NCBI GenBank assembly: GCA_040391135.1
Contig: JBEBYL010000007.1
Coordinates: 109,011 to 173,010 of the forward strand
Reading direction: 5' to 3'
DNA: 64,000 nt
From: G025836975 sp040391135
GTDB lineage: Bacteria > Pseudomonadota > Gammaproteobacteria > Burkholderiales > Burkholderiaceae_B
Below, piece by piece: positions 52,254-60,304 of the stretch. The notes beneath the pieces were generated by a model, which worked only from the letters and a program-made list of their open reading frames with translations, had not been told where the DNA came from and searched no databases. Position 1 is the stretch's first letter, and each line of letters begins with the position of its first letter. A program made the position numbers and the translations under genes.

Positions 52254-52541
52254 TCAAAGGGTACGCACGACCTTCCAGTCCAGCAAGTCTGCGGAAGCGA
52301 CCGCGTACCGGTTGCCAAAATGCTCGATGTTGGCGTGGGTCAGTCCGTTTGATTGGGTATGAGCTTGTACCGAAAAACCACCGCCGAAGCTGGCCTTGAT
52401 CGATTTCTGGATAATCGAATCGGCATCCGGGCCAAGTGCGTGGCTCGCGTCGCCGCCTTTTGCGGCGCTGGCGATACCCGGCAGCAACAGCACACAGGCT
52501 GCCGCGCAACCCTTGACGAAATCTCTACGCTTGATGTACAT
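52254..52541 (-). CDS. Small Tat-exported periplasmic protein
   Basis: The 95-residue protein has a twin-arginine signal (KRRDFVKG, then CAAACVLLLPGIASAA). The mature part is only about 70 residues (AKGGDASHALGPDADSIIQKSIKASFGGGFSVQAHTQ...). No domain is recognised. The FGGGFSV segment and C-terminal NRYAVASADLLDWKVVRTL are distinctive. A good ribosome site (AGGATGGAAG) precedes the start. It is the first gene of the unit with the LodA/LodB-like pair on the same strand. A role with that pair is inferred from position only. Confidence 0.65.
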   Translation of the reverse strand: MYIKRRDFVKGCAAACVLLLPGIASAAKGGDASHALGPDADSIIQKSIKASFGGGFSVQAHTQSNGLTHANIEHFGNRYAVASADLLDWKVVRTL

Positions 52542-52724
52542 CTTCCATCCTCCCTGGGTTCCGGTGCCCTCTTGAAGTCCAGCACCGCTGGGCCGATTAT
52601 GGCATGACTTTGTTGCAAAGCCGAATCGTGCGCAGTTCGGAGCCGCAACGAGGCCCGTGGCTTATCCAAGCATATAGCCGTCAGTAGTATGCTGTCCCCG
52701 TCCTACGCACATCACTGGCTGCTA

Positions 52725-53108
52725 ATGACTCGCATAAATTGCGTCCCCGTCGACGAGCTGAGCGGCCCGCATCTGGTCGCCGAATACAGGGAACTGCCTC
52801 GGGTATTTGCCCTGGCGGAGAAAGCGGTGAAGCGTGCAAGCCTGAATCAACCTGATAGCTATACGCTGGGCAAGGGCCACCTGCTGTTTTTCTATACCCG
52901 GCTGGGATACTTGGCCCGCCGCCACGGCGAGTTGATATTGGAGATGAAGCGGCGCGGCTACAAGCCCTCGTTCAGCGGTTTGCGGCGCCAGGACTTCCCC
53001 GGCATTCCCGATCAGTTTTGGCGCGACTGGCAGCCGACGCCACAGGCTTTGCGGTTGAATCGCCAACGGATCAAGGAAAGAAGCGGCGTCAAAAAAGAAG
53101 GCCCTTGA
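52725..53108 (+). CDS. Pyrimidine dimer DNA glycosylase, T4 endonuclease V family
   Basis: The 127-residue protein starts MTRINCVPVDELSGPHLVAEYRELPRVFALAEKA, aligning nearly position for position with phage T4 endonuclease V (DenV). Catalytic Thr2 (nucleophilic N-terminus after Met removal), Arg22, Glu23 and Arg26 are all present. GHLLFFYTRLGYLARRHGELILEMKRRGY also matches. The requirement for Thr2 at the N-terminus fixes the start at 52725 over an upstream ATG. It differs by lacking T4's aromatic C-terminal WYKYYGK segment. The enzyme would nick DNA at UV-induced cyclobutane pyrimidine dimers. Confidence 0.9.
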   Translation: MTRINCVPVDELSGPHLVAEYRELPRVFALAEKAVKRASLNQPDSYTLGKGHLLFFYTRLGYLARRHGELILEMKRRGYKPSFSGLRRQDFPGIPDQFWRDWQPTPQALRLNRQRIKERSGVKKEGP

Positions 53109-53385
53109 CAGAGGGCTCATCCAAATACTTACATACCGCCAAAACCACCGTCGGCAATCCGACGCCGGCCCGGAACAGTCTTATCTATCAACAAGTGCAA
53201 ATACCGCAATGGCTATTGATTAAAGGAGGAACATACAGGAACGGGGTTTGATAGAATGACATGCTATTTTCTGTCTGCCCAGAAGATGTTGATTGGCAGT
53301 GTCCCTTTCGAGAAGCACCCCGTTGTCGGCACAGTGGTCGCCAAGACGATTTGCTTGCACAGGTGTTAACCAGGAATGAACACTT
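53109..53385. other. 277-bp intergenic region between denV homologue and AraC gene
   Basis: No gene is supported. An AAAGGAGG sequence at 53223-53229 looks like a strong ribosome site, but no start codon with an extended frame lies at a usable distance. A 37-codon frame from ATG 53256 is 26 bp too far. The AraC promoter is presumably here. Confidence 0.4.
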
Positions 53386-54381
53386 ATGATTCATGCCAAT
53401 CCGTCCATCAAACTTGGCAGCTTCCTTCAGATTGCGCCTTACCTTGCCATGCGAGGAGTGTCGCCGCTGGAGTTCTTTCAGCGCCTCGGCATTTCGCCAA
53501 ATATTTTCCAGAATCCCGATATATGGCTGCCGCGGGCGGTCTGCTTTAATATCGCCAATGAAATGGCGGCGGTCGCACAGGATCCTTTCGGCGGCGCCTA
53601 TGTGGGACACCTGACGGAAATAGGCTCACTAGGCACTTGGGGTGAATTGATTCTGGGCTCGGACAACCTGGCCCAGGCTTGCGCAATGGCCGCTGCGAAT
53701 GCATCCATGCTGCATCAAGGCGGAGAGATAAAAATCGTCACCGACGGCCGTACGACAAAACTCGTCCATCAGTTCACGGGCGAATTCGGGTCGGATCCCA
53801 GGCAATTCATTCTGGGAAGCCTTGCGGTACTCAGAAAAGTCCCCCTTATGGCCAACGAGGCGTCGGCCATACGTGTCCATATCAAAGGCTCACGGGCAAG
53901 AGGCGACTGGGCGCTTGAAGAATGCCTGGGCCCGAACCTGGTGATGAATGCAGACTACAACATGATCGAGTTCGATCGTGATCTGCTCGACACGCCGCTG
54001 ACGCATATGCGCGATGATGCCTGGAAAACCACCCAGGCCCTGAAGTGGACGGTTGAAACAGCAGGCGCGCTGATCAAGCAGATATCGGATCCGAACCAAT
54101 CAAAACTTGCCGTCCTTTGCAGGAGTCTTGGCATCTCTCCCAGGACGCTGCAACGCCGCCTCAAGCATTGCGGCGTCGATTTCGAAGAGCTGCGTGATGA
54201 CACGCGCCGCAGCGAAGCCCTTAAGCTGCTTTCCGACGGAAAATATAGCGCTACCGAAATTGCCTATATGATCGGCTATAGCGACCAGGCGCATTTCACG
54301 CGCGCCTTCAAGCGCTGGACGGGAAACACGCCATCTCGTTACCGCCATGCCTCAAAAGAAGACGGGACGGACAAGGAATAA
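53386..54381 (+). CDS. AraC-family transcriptional regulator
   Basis: The 331-residue protein has an N-terminal Arabinose_bd domain (about 20-205). A C-terminal double HTH follows: LAVLCRSLGISPRTLQRRLKHCGVDFEELRDDTRRSEALKLLSDGKYSATEIAYMIGYSDQAHFTRAFKRWTGNTPSRYR. The FTRAFKRWTG signature is intact. It resembles OruR/ArgR-like or virulence-associated AraC regulators with this N-terminal domain. It is convergent to the outer-membrane protein/phosphatase cluster and may control it (inference). Confidence 0.9.
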   Translation: MIHANPSIKLGSFLQIAPYLAMRGVSPLEFFQRLGISPNIFQNPDIWLPRAVCFNIANEMAAVAQDPFGGAYVGHLTEIGSLGTWGELILGSDNLAQACAMAAANASMLHQGGEIKIVTDGRTTKLVHQFTGEFGSDPRQFILGSLAVLRKVPLMANEASAIRVHIKGSRARGDWALEECLGPNLVMNADYNMIEFDRDLLDTPLTHMRDDAWKTTQALKWTVETAGALIKQISDPNQSKLAVLCRSLGISPRTLQRRLKHCGVDFEELRDDTRRSEALKLLSDGKYSATEIAYMIGYSDQAHFTRAFKRWTGNTPSRYRHASKEDGTDKE

Positions 54382-54393
54382 ATATCACCTCGC

Positions 54394-55185
54394 TCACTTC
54401 GGCAACAGGAAAGTCACTCCCGCCCGGAAACCCCAGCCATTCGGCCCGTTTTCAGGCGCAGCAGCCCAATAGCGTGCACCGACCTGGAAGCTGACTGGTT
54501 GCGAGCCCAGTTTCACTACCTTTGAAATGGTGAAATTGACTGGAACGCTCCACTGCGTCTCTTTCCAATCATACGAGCTCTCCGTATCCAAGCCGAACGT
54601 CCATGCCTTATGGTTGGTGTAAGAGAAGAACGGCTGCAGGAAGGTGGAGCTGATGTTTCGGCGGTCGTTGTGACCCGCCAGCGACCAGATGTGATTGGTC
54701 AGCGCCCCATATGTCAAACCGTCATTTTGCTTCAACAAGACAGCGGAGGGACCTAAGCCCCATTTTTTCGCACCCAGCAGGGAGTGTGTGGCGGAAGGCA
54801 CCAGCAGGGCTGGCCCTGCTCCCCAGATAAGGCCATCCGATGTGGGGCTCTTGGGGGAAAAGAAAAAACTCTGGGTGATATCCCCCAGACCCGACTGGCT
54901 GCCCGACTTTCCGGCGATGTCATGTTGAGAAATCACCGGAAGTATGGTCCGGGAAATAAGATTCCAGTTCTCGCCTATCGAAAACGGAATAACGGGCTGT
55001 ATGTTGACATAGGATTTATATCCATCAGCAGAACCGTAGCCGCTATCGTAGTTGAACTGAAAAGGAACGCTGATCAATGCGGCTACGGGGTTCGCAAGCT
55101 GCTTTGCAAAATCAGCCTCTTCGGCATTCGATGACGCGCCCACCCCGAGCGCCGAAAACATGAATACCAATAATTTAAACTTCAT
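54394..55185 (-). CDS. Outer-membrane barrel protein, MetA-pathway/neuromedin U-like
   Basis: The 263-residue protein has a signal peptide MKFKLLVFMFSALGVGASSNAEE. The mature part begins AKQLANPVAALISVPFQFNYDSGYG..., and the beta-strand-rich body ends in GFRAGVTFLLPK. The opening resembles the family of putative outer-membrane transport proteins often annotated as neuromedin U. No function is established. It is downstream of the barrel/phosphatase pair on the same strand, with a 64-bp gap. Confidence 0.7.
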   Translation of the reverse strand: MKFKLLVFMFSALGVGASSNAEEADFAKQLANPVAALISVPFQFNYDSGYGSADGYKSYVNIQPVIPFSIGENWNLISRTILPVISQHDIAGKSGSQSGLGDITQSFFFSPKSPTSDGLIWGAGPALLVPSATHSLLGAKKWGLGPSAVLLKQNDGLTYGALTNHIWSLAGHNDRRNISSTFLQPFFSYTNHKAWTFGLDTESSYDWKETQWSVPVNFTISKVVKLGSQPVSFQVGARYWAAAPENGPNGWGFRAGVTFLLPK

Positions 55186-55249
55186 ATTGCCTCAATATAT
55201 ATTGTTATCTTCTCAAGAAACTCAAATCCAAACTATCTGCTCGCAGACG

Positions 55250-56146
55250 TCAGAACCGATAGGTAATCCCCATGATCGGCCCTTTCTGAATGACGTCGAA
55301 CTCGAATCCATTCTTCCGATAATCCACTCCCTGGATTCGATAGCCGGCCATCGCGGATAGATTGTTTTTTATCTTGTACCCCACGCCGGCAGCCATGTCC
55401 CAGTCGAGATTTGCCTGGCCGGCGCCGATGTTTCCCCAACCGGTGAGATAAACCTTGTCGGTAAAAGAATACGTGCCACGAAAACCGGCAACCACGTCAA
55501 CCCAGGTAGCACTGTCGCGCTGTTTCATATGATCGAGGGCTCCTCCATGAAAATTCAACTCGGTGCTCACGCTCCAGACACGTACCCCGGCAATCAAGTC
55601 CAGATGCAAACGGTCCGTGCTCTGGACGGTGTATCCACCACCCAGCAAGCCCGAGAATGATTGCGAGGTCACTCCGATTTGTTCCGCCAAGACACCCTTG
55701 GGCGTAGAGTCTTTGACAGAGGTCTTCGTATACGCCAGATCGGCGAAGATGCTGTAGCGGCCGCGACGTCCCTCGATGATCCCCATGAATGCAGAGTCCA
55801 GTTCATTAAAAATCTGTCCGAAATCAGATTTAATCCTGGCAGGCGGAGAATTAAATTGCTGGACCGTGCCCTGTACCCCAGCCATCCAGAGATAGGGGCT
55901 CACGCTGAACTGCCAATCTGAACGGTCTTCGGGCCTGACCGCTGGAGGCTGGTCCGCAACGCTGCTGCTTTCACCCGACCACGCGGCCCCCGGCAAAGCC
56001 AATGCAGCCCCCAGCAACAGGAGAAACGGAAATCCGGCGCTCCTTCGCCCCTTTGACAGCGGCCAACTGCAACGAGGGAGATGCCCGGCCCGTATCCGGC
56101 TGATCGCATATCCCATATCGCCAAGCCCGTATAGAACCCTTTTCAT
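55250..56146 (-). CDS. Outer-membrane beta-barrel protein
   Basis: The 298-residue protein has a long N-terminal region with a hydrophobic stretch (GFPFLLLLGAALALPGAAWSG, about residues 38-58). A beta-rich body typical of OmpW/OmpA-like barrels follows (FSVSPYLWMAGVQGTVQQF, FADLAYTKTS, GLLGGGYTVQSTDRLHLDLIAGVRVWSV) and ends in GITYRF with a terminal aromatic residue. The signal is unusually displaced, so the true start may be downstream. ATG 56146 overlaps the phosphatase stop by 4 bp (ATGA). Confidence 0.7.
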   Translation of the reverse strand: MKRVLYGLGDMGYAISRIRAGHLPRCSWPLSKGRRSAGFPFLLLLGAALALPGAAWSGESSSVADQPPAVRPEDRSDWQFSVSPYLWMAGVQGTVQQFNSPPARIKSDFGQIFNELDSAFMGIIEGRRGRYSIFADLAYTKTSVKDSTPKGVLAEQIGVTSQSFSGLLGGGYTVQSTDRLHLDLIAGVRVWSVSTELNFHGGALDHMKQRDSATWVDVVAGFRGTYSFTDKVYLTGWGNIGAGQANLDWDMAAGVGYKIKNNLSAMAGYRIQGVDYRKNGFEFDVIQKGPIMGITYRF

Positions 56147-56973
56147 GAAAGCGCGACGCTTTCGGCAGAGCAATCCAGGGAAGCACTTCCCTTCGCCTTC
56201 ACGTTCTCCAATTCATGTTTAGCGGCATCCAGGTCGGCCTGGAAACCGGCATCGCTTTGAAGCCTGCTGACCGTTGCGGCGCCCATGATTCTTCCTGCGT
56301 CCACATCGCTTTGCCAATGCGCATTGCAAATCACACGGCTTTGCCCAAACGCAAGGCCGCGCGCCAGCAACTCATTCGCCCGTTCCGGGTTGATTTCGGC
56401 CAGGACAAGCGCCCAGGCCCATCCCGCAGCGGTATGGCCCGAGGGGTAAGAGCCATCATTTCGCAGGATTTCTTCATCCTGTGGCGTACACGTCCCTTCG
56501 TCGTGCAAGGCAAACGGCCTGGTTCGGTTGTATTTGTTCTTGACTCCATAGGTGGAAAGCCCTGCATCCGTCAGTACACGCTGCATAACTTGATAGGTCT
56601 TCGGCGTGTTTTTCTCGTCAATCCTGGCTCCCATGGCACAAGAGAAGTTCTCCGCAGGCGCCGGAAATTTGAGATCGGCATCTTGTCTGGCCAGATCCCA
56701 GCGGGCAGTTCCACTCAGCTCGAGGGCGGCTTTTCTTGCCTCTTCGTCTCGAGCAAACGCGGCGCTATCCTTCTGAGGAGGGGGCCCGAGAAGCTGCAGG
56801 CTGTTCGGGAGGTCCGCCTGATCCAGGTAGCCGGGGGCAAATTCAAAATGCAGATCGGTCACTTTCCCCATTCCTGGGGAAAGTACTTGCGCGCCGAGCC
56901 ATCCGGAAGCCGATACGCACAGCACCCCACCAACGACTGCCAGTGTGCGGTTAAAAATCGAGATCTTGTACAT
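56143..56973 (-). CDS. Class A non-specific acid phosphatase (PAP2 superfamily)
   Basis: The 276-residue protein has a signal-like N-terminus (LAVVGGVLCVSASGWLGAQV). The complete bacterial class A acid phosphatase signature is present: K-x6-R-P (Lys145, Arg152-Pro153), PSGH (177-180) and S-R-x5-H-x3-D (Ser212, Arg213, His219, Asp223). These enzymes hydrolyse phosphomonoesters in the periplasm through a phosphohistidine intermediate. They also relate to lipid phosphatases. The gene is translationally coupled to the downstream barrel protein and lies 15 bp after the DUF1254 gene. Confidence 0.9.
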   Translation of the reverse strand: MYKISIFNRTLAVVGGVLCVSASGWLGAQVLSPGMGKVTDLHFEFAPGYLDQADLPNSLQLLGPPPQKDSAAFARDEEARKAALELSGTARWDLARQDADLKFPAPAENFSCAMGARIDEKNTPKTYQVMQRVLTDAGLSTYGVKNKYNRTRPFALHDEGTCTPQDEEILRNDGSYPSGHTAAGWAWALVLAEINPERANELLARGLAFGQSRVICNAHWQSDVDAGRIMGAATVSRLQSDAGFQADLDAAKHELENVKAKGSASLDCSAESVALS

Positions 56974-56988
56974 GCGAGGATCCTTAAT

Positions 56989-58023
56989 TCATCGAACCAC
57001 GATCTGTGGCTGTGGAAAACGCCATTGCCCACTAAGTATCTGTTCATCAGGCTGATACAGCCTCACCGTGTAGTTCCAGCCTGGCATCGTAGGCAGACAA
57101 TTAGCGACCTTTCCGTCGCAGCCACCGAACTGGATGACAATCGAACCATCATTACTTTTTTCGGCAGTGAGGTTATTCAATGAATAGGCGTCATACGGAT
57201 TCTTCTCGAAGTATCCGTATGCGTTGTAAACACTCACAGACCAGAAGCTATTGACCGGGACATGCCCGACCTTGAGCCGATAAATGGTTTTCCCATCGTT
57301 CTTCGGTATCACGCCGCTAAGGTAGGTTGCATCCTTGCTCGGATTTCCACCCCACCCAGTCGCTGTTCCGATCAAATGGTGGATCGGATCGACCATATCC
57401 CTAGGACCGAAGGCCTGATCGTAATTGGGAAGCGTAGCGCCCAGAACAAGCAGGGCATCACGCACCTTTTTCTGACTGGCCTGATCCCACTTCGGTACTA
57501 CGAATTCCCCTGCCCCGGCTTGGCTGACCTGAATTGCGTCCTGCAGTGTGCGCACCTGATCAAGGTCCTTAGAGTCCGCGGGATCGACCAGCGTGCGGAT
57601 AGCGACAAAAACATAGCGTGTGCCGACATCCTTTTTCGTCAGAGTATGGCGGCCGGCACCATAAAAAACGGCGGGTACGTAGTGGTCTTCGTCAACCACT
57701 TGCATCGACATGAATCTCTTACCCGCCTCAGGGAGCTTGATCGTGACCGGGCCAGCATCAAGGTCGAAAACCGCTGCTGAGTAAAGCGTGTCTCGATTCA
57801 TTCGGATGACATTCTGAGCGTCGATGGGAGCCGGTTCGCGGCTATGGACAAATTGCCCAAGGCTGCCATCCGCTACCATTTTCCCCATGTAGAGATCGGA
57901 CTCTGCACGGGCGAAATTATCGACGCCAACGAGCATCGCCGCATCGGAAGAGGCCAGAGCGTTCGCACTCCCAAAAGCTGCCAACGTCAGGGCGACTGTG
58001 CGCACTACAGATGAATAAGACAT
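56989..58023 (-). CDS. DUF1254/DUF1214 family secreted protein
   Basis: The 344-residue protein has a signal peptide (VRTVALTLAAFGSANALASS). The N-terminal DUF1254 part is NVIRMNRDTLYSAAVFDLDAGPVTIKLPEAGKRFMSMQVVDEDHYVPAVFYG. The C-terminal DUF1214 part is VNSFWSVSVYNAYGYFEKNPYDAYSLNNLTAEKSNDGSIVIQFGG. The family is of unknown function and common in soil bacteria. Here it heads a minus-strand unit with the phosphatase and barrel genes. Confidence 0.85.
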   Translation of the reverse strand: MSYSSVVRTVALTLAAFGSANALASSDAAMLVGVDNFARAESDLYMGKMVADGSLGQFVHSREPAPIDAQNVIRMNRDTLYSAAVFDLDAGPVTIKLPEAGKRFMSMQVVDEDHYVPAVFYGAGRHTLTKKDVGTRYVFVAIRTLVDPADSKDLDQVRTLQDAIQVSQAGAGEFVVPKWDQASQKKVRDALLVLGATLPNYDQAFGPRDMVDPIHHLIGTATGWGGNPSKDATYLSGVIPKNDGKTIYRLKVGHVPVNSFWSVSVYNAYGYFEKNPYDAYSLNNLTAEKSNDGSIVIQFGGCDGKVANCLPTMPGWNYTVRLYQPDEQILSGQWRFPQPQIVVR

Positions 58024-58299
58024 TTTTTAATCCTCTAGATCCAATGAAAACCTGTATCCGCCGGCCTCGCATTTTTCGATGCATAGCCACTGATGGCGGC
58101 GTATGCTGTTCGCTCGACGACCTTGCGATTCTATGGGCGCGTCTTGCCCAGGGCTTGCCATTTGATGCCAAATACGCTGTCGGCGGATGGATAGGCGTGC
58201 CTGAACTGTGTTCTAGGTTGACAAGCATGAACCCGGTCCGCATACTCCATCCGCGCCGATATACAGGGGCGTATAACCAAACTACGGTGGTTCACGCTC

Positions 58300-58884
58300 A
58301 TGGCAAGTCATAAGCATTTGAAGTATGCCCGAAGCCGGCTGGTTCGTTGCCTGCGGACGATCTTTCTGGTGCTGTCCTGCGCGCTGGGCCTGACGGGCGT
58401 AGCGCTTGCCGAAACCGCGCTAAAGATCCGCAATGATTCCGCAAATGCTCTGCAACACCTTTACGCTGTCGAACCGAGCACGAAAGAACTGGGCGAGAAA
58501 GCCGTGGCGGTTTTGGTCTTTCCCAAGATATACAAAGCCGGCCTCATTGTTGGCGGCGAGCATGGGCAGGGTACCTTGTTTAAGGGTAAAGAGCCTACCG
58601 GTTACTACGACATCTCCGCCATGTCATTTGGCCTTCAGGCCGGAGCCCAGACGTTTGGCTACGCGCTCTTTTTCATGAACCACAAGTCGCTAAATTATCT
58701 CGAGCAAAGCGATGGCTGGGCATTGGGCAGCGGCCCCAGCCTGGTCGTATGGGATAAATACACCGCTTCCAGTGTGTCCACCACCACCTTGTCTCAGGAT
58801 GTTTTCGCCGTGCCCTTTGGTGCTCAGGGTTTGATGGCAGGCATGGGCCTGGAAGGCTCCAAAATCACCAGCATCAAGCCCTGA
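58300..58884 (+). CDS. SYLF/YSC84 lipid-binding domain protein
   Basis: The 194-residue exported protein has signal LRTIFLVLSCALGLTGVALAE. The SYLF domain follows (ALQHLYAVEPSTKELGEKAVAVLVFPKIYKAGLIVGGEHGQGTLFKGKEP, then GLQAGAQTFGYALFFMN). SYLF domains bind phosphoinositides in eukaryotes; bacterial members are periplasmic with uncertain ligands. It precedes the pqi operon by 155 bp on the same strand, which suggests a role in lipid or membrane stress. Confidence 0.85.
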   Translation: MASHKHLKYARSRLVRCLRTIFLVLSCALGLTGVALAETALKIRNDSANALQHLYAVEPSTKELGEKAVAVLVFPKIYKAGLIVGGEHGQGTLFKGKEPTGYYDISAMSFGLQAGAQTFGYALFFMNHKSLNYLEQSDGWALGSGPSLVVWDKYTASSVSTTTLSQDVFAVPFGAQGLMAGMGLEGSKITSIKP

Positions 58885-59039
58885 GGCTTTCCGGAAAGTC
58901 CGCGGCGGATCAGGCATGCGGGTGTCGAAGGGAGCAGGCCATCTTGGCATCGAATGGCAAGCTGAAGCACGTTTTCTTCTGTAGCCTAGCAAAGTTGCGC
59001 CTTCACAATACAACAGCATCGGTTATTTCAGTCAAAGAT

Positions 59040-59672
59040 ATGAAAACCTACCCGCATCTGATGACCTGCGAGCATTGCGATAGCGTGTATCAACGCTGCA
59101 GGTTGTCAGCAGGTCAGGTTGCGCGCTGCAATCGATGTGAAGCTGTCCTCCAGCGCGCCAATCTGTTGAACGTTGATCGGTGGCTGGCATTGACCATCAC
59201 GACAGCAGTCGTATTTTTGATCGCGAACGTTTGTCCGGTGGTACGCATCAGCCTGAACGGAATACACAGAGAGGCGACCTTGTGGGAATTTTCATGGGCT
59301 CTCGCACAAGGAGCAGTGGCGCCAATTGCGATAGTTGCAGCATTAGTGATTATTCTGGTGCCACTCGCACAGATTGCCTTGCTTGCGTGGGTGCTGGTTT
59401 ATGCGCGCGTTGGCCATCGCGCACCAGGTTTTGCTTCGGCGCTGCGGATGCTGGCATTCTTGCGACCGTGGAGCATGGTTGAAGTTGGCGTGCTCGGTAT
59501 TTTGGTGGCGGTCATCAAGCTGATCAGCCTTGTGGAAGTAGCTCCCGGCGCAGGCGTCTGGGCGACCGCTGTCCTTATGGTGCTCATCACAATGATTACC
59601 CACCGAGATCTCTCTTCGCTGTGGGAACAGACCGAGAGTGATTCAGCGTTGCGAAGGGAAAGTGCGGCATGA
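59040..59672 (+). CDS. Paraquat-inducible protein A-like, first half
   Basis: The 210-residue protein begins MKTYPHLMTCEHCDSVYQRC with paired Cys-x2-Cys zinc-ribbon motifs (CEHC and CNRC). Four transmembrane helices follow. It corresponds to one half of E. coli PqiA (417 residues with two such units). The start at 59040 is chosen to begin just before the zinc ribbon; a longer frame is unconserved. The stop overlaps the next pqiA-like gene by 4 bp. Confidence 0.88.
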   Translation: MKTYPHLMTCEHCDSVYQRCRLSAGQVARCNRCEAVLQRANLLNVDRWLALTITTAVVFLIANVCPVVRISLNGIHREATLWEFSWALAQGAVAPIAIVAALVIILVPLAQIALLAWVLVYARVGHRAPGFASALRMLAFLRPWSMVEVGVLGILVAVIKLISLVEVAPGAGVWATAVLMVLITMITHRDLSSLWEQTESDSALRRESAA

Positions 59673-60304
59673 ACAGGCTGCCATTCGCAAGCGATTTATC
59701 GATAGTAGGCTGCCACACATGCGGCCTTGTTTGCGAGAACGTCAAGGCAACTGAAGAAGCCGTTCACTGCCCTCGTTGTGGCTCAACGCTCCATCATCGA
59801 CGTCCGAACGGCATTACTCGCGCCTGGACGCTGCTCCTTACCGCCATCATTTTCTACATCCCCGCCAATGTCTTGCCCGTCATGCATACGAGTCTGCTTG
59901 GCAAAGGCGCCAGCAGCACCATTATGGAAGGGGCTGTGGAGTTTTGGACGTCCGGCTCCTATGGAATTGCATTAGTGATTTTCATAGCGAGTGTGGCGGT
60001 GCCTTGCGGAAAATTCCTGATTCTTGGGCTGTTGCTCGCGACCTCACAACGGCGCAGCCGATGGGCGATGCGAGAACGCGCCAAGTTGTATCGCATGGTG
60101 GAGTTCGTCGGGTATTGGTCGATGCTTGATGTTCTGGTAGTTGCCGTGGTAGCGGCCTTGGTTCAATTCCAAGGCCTGAGCGATATATCGCCGCGCGTCG
60201 GCATCCTTTTCTTCGGCATGGTAGTCATATTTACGATGCTTGCAGCTATGTCCTTCGACCCCAGGCATATCTGGGATGGTGAAATCAATGGTGATGATGA
60301 ATGA
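59669..60304 (+). CDS. Paraquat-inducible protein A-like, second half
   Basis: The 211-residue protein has a zinc-ribbon pair GCHTCGLVC and CPRC. Four predicted helices include ITRAWTLLLTAIIFYIPANVLPVMHTSLLGKG. It is the second PqiA repeat, encoded as a separate polypeptide. ATGA overlaps at both ends couple it to the first half and to pqiB. In E. coli the two halves are fused. Confidence 0.88.
   Translation: MNRLPFASDLSIVGCHTCGLVCENVKATEEAVHCPRCGSTLHHRRPNGITRAWTLLLTAIIFYIPANVLPVMHTSLLGKGASSTIMEGAVEFWTSGSYGIALVIFIASVAVPCGKFLILGLLLATSQRRSRWAMRERAKLYRMVEFVGYWSMLDVLVVAVVAALVQFQGLSDISPRVGILFFGMVVIFTMLAAMSFDPRHIWDGEINGDDE

Noticed and set aside
53256..53369. 37-codon frame before the AraC gene
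   Set aside because: The AGGAGG at 53224-53229 is 26 bp from the ATG, too far, and the peptide resembles nothing.
58011..58313. 100-codon plus-strand frame between the DUF1254 and SYLF genes
   Set aside because: Overlaps starts of both flanking genes, lacks a ribosome site and shows no domain.
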